DNA from: Verrucomicrobiales bacterium
GTDB lineage: Bacteria; Verrucomicrobiota; Verrucomicrobiia; Verrucomicrobiales; DEV007
Assembly: GCA_002708885.1 (NCBI GenBank)
Contig: PAPL01000090.1
Coordinates: 4,053-14,484 of the forward strand
Length of the DNA: 10,432 nt
Direction of reading: 5' to 3'
Shown here: positions 6,907 through 10,432 of the stretch, one piece after another
How the letters are laid out: each line of letters starts with the position of its first letter
How positions within the stretch are numbered: position 1 is the stretch's first letter
Notes under the pieces: generated by a model
What the model saw: only the letters and a program-made list of their open reading frames with translations
What the model was told of the DNA's origin: nothing
Databases searched by the model: none
Translations under genes and position numbers: made by a program

Positions 6907-8511
6907 ATGAAAAAAATAAACTCATTTATATTGTTTCTAATTGTGTTTGGATTGAATATTTCAATCAATCAATCCAATGCTGTCCAAAGACCCAACATTG
7001 TTTTTATTTTTTCAGATGATCATGCTCCGCACGCTATTGGTTCCTACGACGGCTGGTTAAAGTCTGTCAATCCGACTCCCAGGATAGATGCATTGGCTTC
7101 ACAAGGGATGCTCTTTGAAAATAGTTTTTGCACTAACTCAATTTGCGGTCCTAGCCGCGCTGTCATTATGACAGGAAAGCACAGTCATAAAAACGGTTTC
7201 ATGAATAATGGAAATTCATTTAACTGGAATCAGCAAACATTTCCAAAAATTCTCAGGAAGGCGGGTTACACAACTGCACTCTATGGAAAATCTCATCTGA
7301 AAGGTAAGCCTCAAGGCTTTGATGACTGGAAAGTACTACCTGGGCAGGGCCTCTATTATAACCCTGATTTGATCACTCCTAAGGGTCGTGTCCGCATTGA
7401 TGGGCATTGCACTGACATTGTGACTGACCTTGCTGTGGACTGGATCAGAGAGGGCCGTGACAAGTCGAAGCCGTTCATGATTATGGTCCAGCACAAGGCC
7501 CCGCACCGTAATTGGATGCCGGCACTGAGACACTTGTCTCTTTACAAAGATATAACAATGCCTGAGCCAAAGACTCTCTTTGATAAGTGGGAGGATAATG
7601 CACCTCCTGCGAGGTATCAGGAACTTGAGATTGATCGCCACATGGACCTAAATTATGACCTCTTCGTTGACTTGACGGCGGATTATGAGGGGACTCCTTC
7701 ACAGAAGCGACAAGACAGATCGGCTTGGTGGAACATGAAGAGGATGAGTGAAGAACAAATCAAATCATGGAGAGAACATTATGGCCCTCTGGACAAAAAA
7801 TTCCATGAATCCAAGCTCTCAGGTAAGGATCTTGTCCGTTGGAAGTTTCAGAGATATGCAAAGAATTACCTTCGTTGTGTTCGTGGAGTAGATGATAGTG
7901 TTGGTAAGATTCAGGATGCTCTTAAAGAGTTAAAATTGGATAAGAACACGGTCGTTATTTATTCTTCGGATCAGGGATTCTATATCGGTGACCATGGTTG
8001 GTATGATAAGCGTTGGATGTATGAGGAGTCATTGAAGATGCCGCTCATCGTCAAGTGGCCTGGAGTAACGAAACCGGGATCCAGAGCAACTCAGATGGTT
8101 CAAAACCTTGACTATGCTCAGACTTTTCTTGAAATGGCTGGAGCTGAAATTCCTAAGGACATGCAGGGAATGTCTCTTGTTCCGATCTTAAAGAATGGAA
8201 ATGCCGAGAACTGGAGAAAGAGCATTTATTACCATTACTATGAATTTCCAAGTGTTCACATGATTCCGCGCCATTATGGGATACGTACAGAGAGGTACAA
8301 ACTGATGCATTTTTATCAGTTCGGTAATGAGTGGGAAATGTATGATCTTAAAGAGGACCCTGATGAGTTAAAAAATATCTACGGGAAGAGCGGTAAAGAG
8401 AAATTGCAGGAGGACATGAAAAAGCAACTCGTCGCGATACGCAAATATTATGACGATAATACTAATGTTGCTGAGAAGCCAGACGAGTGGAAGAGGAAGA
8501 TACGGCCCTAG
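6907..8511 (+). CDS. Secreted S1-family (formylglycine-dependent) sulfatase
   Basis: This 534-residue enzyme is predicted to remove sulfate esters from a glycan outside the cytoplasm. A signal peptide (KK then a hydrophobic stretch to about 20) is probably cleaved after SNA (A25). The calcium-binding DD is at 37-38 in NIVFIFSDDH. The formylglycine site is C80-G-P-S-R84 followed by TGKHSHKNG, so maturation needs a formylglycine-generating enzyme, which is not in the window. Further active-site residues are K128 and H130 (YGKSHLKG), H200 (KAPHRNW), and D355-Q356, H363 and K368 in SDQGFYIGDHGWYDK. The C-terminus (YDLKEDPDELKNIY) matches the DUF4976 sulfatase tail. The DQG-GDHGW-DKRWMYEES signature resembles GlcNAc-6-sulfatase or mucin-desulfating groups, but the substrate is not certain. 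No Shine-Dalgarno site is seen. It lies 40 bp after the DUF1080 gene, and its stop is 3 bp from that of the convergent DUF1501 gene. Confidence 0.95.
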   Translation: MKKINSFILFLIVFGLNISINQSNAVQRPNIVFIFSDDHAPHAIGSYDGWLKSVNPTPRIDALASQGMLFENSFCTNSICGPSRAVIMTGKHSHKNGFMNNGNSFNWNQQTFPKILRKAGYTTALYGKSHLKGKPQGFDDWKVLPGQGLYYNPDLITPKGRVRIDGHCTDIVTDLAVDWIREGRDKSKPFMIMVQHKAPHRNWMPALRHLSLYKDITMPEPKTLFDKWEDNAPPARYQELEIDRHMDLNYDLFVDLTADYEGTPSQKRQDRSAWWNMKRMSEEQIKSWREHYGPLDKKFHESKLSGKDLVRWKFQRYAKNYLRCVRGVDDSVGKIQDALKELKLDKNTVVIYSSDQGFYIGDHGWYDKRWMYEESLKMPLIVKWPGVTKPGSRATQMVQNLDYAQTFLEMAGAEIPKDMQGMSLVPILKNGNAENWRKSIYYHYYEFPSVHMIPRHYGIRTERYKLMHFYQFGNEWEMYDLKEDPDELKNIYGKSGKEKLQEDMKKQLVAIRKYYDDNTNVAEKPDEWKRKIRP

Positions 8512-8514
8512 TAT

Positions 8515-9894
8515 CTAGATTATAATGTCCTTTAGTATCTTTCCGTGAACATCGGTGAGTCTGAAATCACGTCCCTGATACCGATACGTAAACTTCTCAT
8601 GATCGATTCCTAATAAGTTGAGCATGGTTGCATGAAAATCATGGACATGTACAATGTCTTTCTCTGCACTGTATCCGAGTTCATCAGTGGCTCCGTATGT
8701 AATACCTGGTTTAATTCCACCTCCTGCCATCCACATTGAAAAGGCTTTAATGTGGTGGTCTCTACCATTTCCCTGGGCCATTGGAGTGCGGCCGAATTCT
8801 CCTCCCCATACAACTAGAGTATCATCCAGAAGGCCTCTCTCTTTAAGATCCAGTACCAGTGCTGCAGACGCCTGATCCACTAACTTTGCGGTATGTTCTA
8901 CACCTTTTTTAATGCCTCCATGATGGTCCCACCCACGATGATAGAGTTGGATGAACCGGACGCCGCGCTCGGCTAAACGGCGGGCTAATAAACAATTTGC
9001 AGCGAAGGTTCCGTCCGCACCTTTTGTTCCATAAAGATCAGTGATGTGCTTTGGCTCATCAGAAAAATCAACAAGTTCAGGTACGCTCATCTGCATGCGG
9101 AAAGCCATCTCATATTGACTGATCCTCGCCTCGATTTCAGGATCTTTGAGTGTCTGATTGCCGATCATATTCAAATTCTTGATCGTATCGATCACATCCT
9201 TTTGGCGATTCGCAGTAACACCCTTTGGGTTATTGATATAAAGTACAGGGTCTCCCTTCGATCTTAGTCGGACACCCTGATACTGGCTGGGCAGGAATCC
9301 GCTATGCCACTGACGAGCTGCGATTGGCTGTGACTGACCGCCTCCGACTGAGGTAAGGACTACGAATCCAGGTAAATTTTCACCTTCACTTCCTAGTCCA
9401 TAATTGATCCATGAGCCCATCGATGGTCGGCCCGAGATAATTGAGCCGGTATTCATAAAGGTATGTGCCGGATCATGATTAATTTGCTCAGTCTGCATGG
9501 ATCTTATGATGCAGATGTCATCAGGAATTTTATTGGCTATGTTTGGAAGAACCGCAGAAATTTCCTGACCACTTTTGCCATATTTGGCGAATTTATGTTG
9601 AGGTCCGAGAACTTTCAGATTGTTCGCCTGGCCCTGCAACTGTGCAATTTGCTGACCTTCCGTGAACGATTTCGGCATGGGTTTTCCATCCAGTTCTTCT
9701 AATTTTGGTTTGTAATCAAAGGTCTCCAAGTGCGAAGGGCCTCCGGCCATGCAGAGAACTATGACCCTCTTGCATTTGGCTGATTTGTTAGGCTTGATTA
9801 TTCCGGCCGATGAATCTTTAAGAAGAGACATTAGGGCCGCTGACCCGATGCTGGACCTTTTAAGAAAGCTTCGCCTGAGAAGAGAAGGGTCCAT
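8515..9894 (-). CDS. Tat-exported DUF1501 family protein
   Basis: This 459-residue protein belongs to DUF1501 (PF07394), a family in the alkaline phosphatase/sulfatase fold clan with no established reaction, very abundant in Planctomycetes and Verrucomicrobia. Seen: a twin-arginine signal RRSFLK at residues 7-12 followed by a mildly hydrophobic SSIGSAALMSLL, then VIVLCMAGGPSHLETFD at 44-60, NHDP at 139-142 leading into HTFMNTGS, GRPSMGSWINYGLG, VVWGGEFGRTPM around 363-369, and a C-terminal GIDHEKFTYRYQGRDFRLTD. The core is complete. ATG 9894 is preferred because it follows the upstream gene's TAA by one base, suggesting coupled translation. ATG 9918 would add eight residues and overlap that gene by 23 bases; neither start has a Shine-Dalgarno site. 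It is the second gene of a PSD1-DUF1501 pair, a common pairing in these phyla. Tat export implies it folds in the cytoplasm, perhaps with a cofactor. Confidence 0.93.
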   Translation of the reverse strand: MDPSLLRRSFLKRSSIGSAALMSLLKDSSAGIIKPNKSAKCKRVIVLCMAGGPSHLETFDYKPKLEELDGKPMPKSFTEGQQIAQLQGQANNLKVLGPQHKFAKYGKSGQEISAVLPNIANKIPDDICIIRSMQTEQINHDPAHTFMNTGSIISGRPSMGSWINYGLGSEGENLPGFVVLTSVGGGQSQPIAARQWHSGFLPSQYQGVRLRSKGDPVLYINNPKGVTANRQKDVIDTIKNLNMIGNQTLKDPEIEARISQYEMAFRMQMSVPELVDFSDEPKHITDLYGTKGADGTFAANCLLARRLAERGVRFIQLYHRGWDHHGGIKKGVEHTAKLVDQASAALVLDLKERGLLDDTLVVWGGEFGRTPMAQGNGRDHHIKAFSMWMAGGGIKPGITYGATDELGYSAEKDIVHVHDFHATMLNLLGIDHEKFTYRYQGRDFRLTDVHGKILKDIII

Positions 9895-9895
9895 T

Positions 9896-10432
9896 TTAGT
9901 TGCGGGTAATTGTTTCATGAAGGTTCAGAAGAACACGGGCAACCGATATCCACGGAGCCAGTTCAGGTTGGTCGATATTTTCTGGTGCAGGATCTTGTCC
10001 TATACTTACCAGTTCATTGGCACTTTTTGGATCCTTTGAAAATTCCTCGCGGTGCTTTTCGAGTAATTGCTTAAGACCTTCCAATTCAGAACCTAGTGCA
10101 GGGCGTGATAGGACACGTAAGAACATTGACCTTATCTTTGATTCGTCATCCTTTAGGGTAGGGTTCGTGAATGTTTTTTGAGCCATTGCCCGAGCCGCTT
10201 CAATTTGAGTAGGATCATTCAACAAGACCAGAGCAGCTAAGGGCGTATTGGATCTGGGACGATTGGCGGTGCATTCTTCTCGTGAGGGAGCATCAAATGC
10301 GAGGAGGGCCGGATGAAGGAATTGCCTTTGCCAGTGTGTATAGATGCCTCTGCGGTATTGGTTTGATCCAGAGTCAGCCTTGTATGTTCTTCTCGGGAAA
10401 TTTAAATTTTCCCAGTACCCGCCTGGCTGATA
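9896..10432 (-). CDS. PSD1 / DUF1553 domain protein, C-terminal part
   Basis: The gene enters from the right edge; the last 178 residues are visible. They begin YQPGGYWENLNFPRRTY and continue with QYRRGIYTHWQRQFLHPALLAFDAPSREECTANRPRSNTPLAALVLLNDP, the hallmark C-terminal region of DUF1553 (PF07587). In this protein class (PSD1 with DUF1549, often with an N-terminal planctomycete cytochrome c domain and a signal peptide) these parts would lie upstream, outside the window. The final ARVLLNLHETITRN is also typical. The usual TPLQALVLLNDP reads TPLAALVLLNDP here. The function is unknown; export and a role with the DUF1501 partner are inferred from the family. The stop codon TAA lies one base from the DUF1501 start, so the two are almost certainly co-transcribed. 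Confidence 0.93.
   Translation of the reverse strand, partial: YQPGGYWENLNFPRRTYKADSGSNQYRRGIYTHWQRQFLHPALLAFDAPSREECTANRPRSNTPLAALVLLNDPTQIEAARAMAQKTFTNPTLKDDESKIRSMFLRVLSRPALGSELEGLKQLLEKHREEFSKDPKSANELVSIGQDPAPENIDQPELAPWISVARVLLNLHETITRN

Noticed and set aside
8654..10039. Plus-strand open frames of 73-96 codons antisense to the DUF1501 and PSD1 genes
   Set aside because: Both minus-strand genes are recognisable families across this span; the plus-strand frames have no family features.
1..10432. CRISPR arrays, tRNA or rRNA genes, insertion sequences, phage genes
   Set aside because: No regularly spaced repeats, cloverleaf-like sequence, transposase motifs or terminal inverted repeats were seen by reading both strands.

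Overview
The window looks like chromosomal DNA from the Planctomycetes-Verrucomicrobia side of bacteria, more likely a marine Verrucomicrobia-type organism of moderate to low GC. This rests on gene content: a PSD1-family (DUF1549/DUF1553) protein paired with a Tat-exported DUF1501 protein, next to a secreted formylglycine sulfatase and a DUF1080 protein. That repertoire is typical of the group. Most starts also lack a recognisable Shine-Dalgarno site. The exact taxon cannot be fixed from the sequence alone.

Left part (1-5832), housekeeping: the N-terminal 100 residues of an ArsM-like SAM methyltransferase lie on the minus strand and run off the left edge. Divergent from it across a 109-bp gap is a complete M3 oligopeptidase A (prlC-like). 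It converges on a minus-strand gluconate kinase (gntK-like), with 5 bp between the two stops. The gluconate kinase diverges from alanyl-tRNA synthetase (alaS), with only 4 bp between the two likely ATG codons. The expression signals of gntK and alaS must therefore sit inside each other's coding sequence.

Right part (5833-10432), carbohydrate and exported proteins: an 80-bp spacer with a perfect inverted repeat leads into a secreted DUF1080 protein (3-keto-disaccharide hydrolase family). A secreted S1 sulfatase with an intact CGPSR formylglycine site follows 40 bp later, so the two probably form a two-gene unit. Facing them, with 3 bp between stops, is a minus-strand pair: the C-terminal end of a PSD1 (DUF1553) protein, then a DUF1501 protein with a twin-arginine signal. 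All four are plausibly exported and fit the breakdown of sulfated polysaccharide outside the cytoplasm, but the molecular roles of the PSD1 and DUF1501 proteins are not established.

I see no tRNA, rRNA, CRISPR array, insertion sequence or phage gene. Nothing here is clearly a new system. The points most worth a second look are the gntK/alaS start arrangement, the inverted repeat before the DUF1080 gene, and the two facing exported-gene units. No gene-free stretch exceeds 300 bases; the largest is 303-411.
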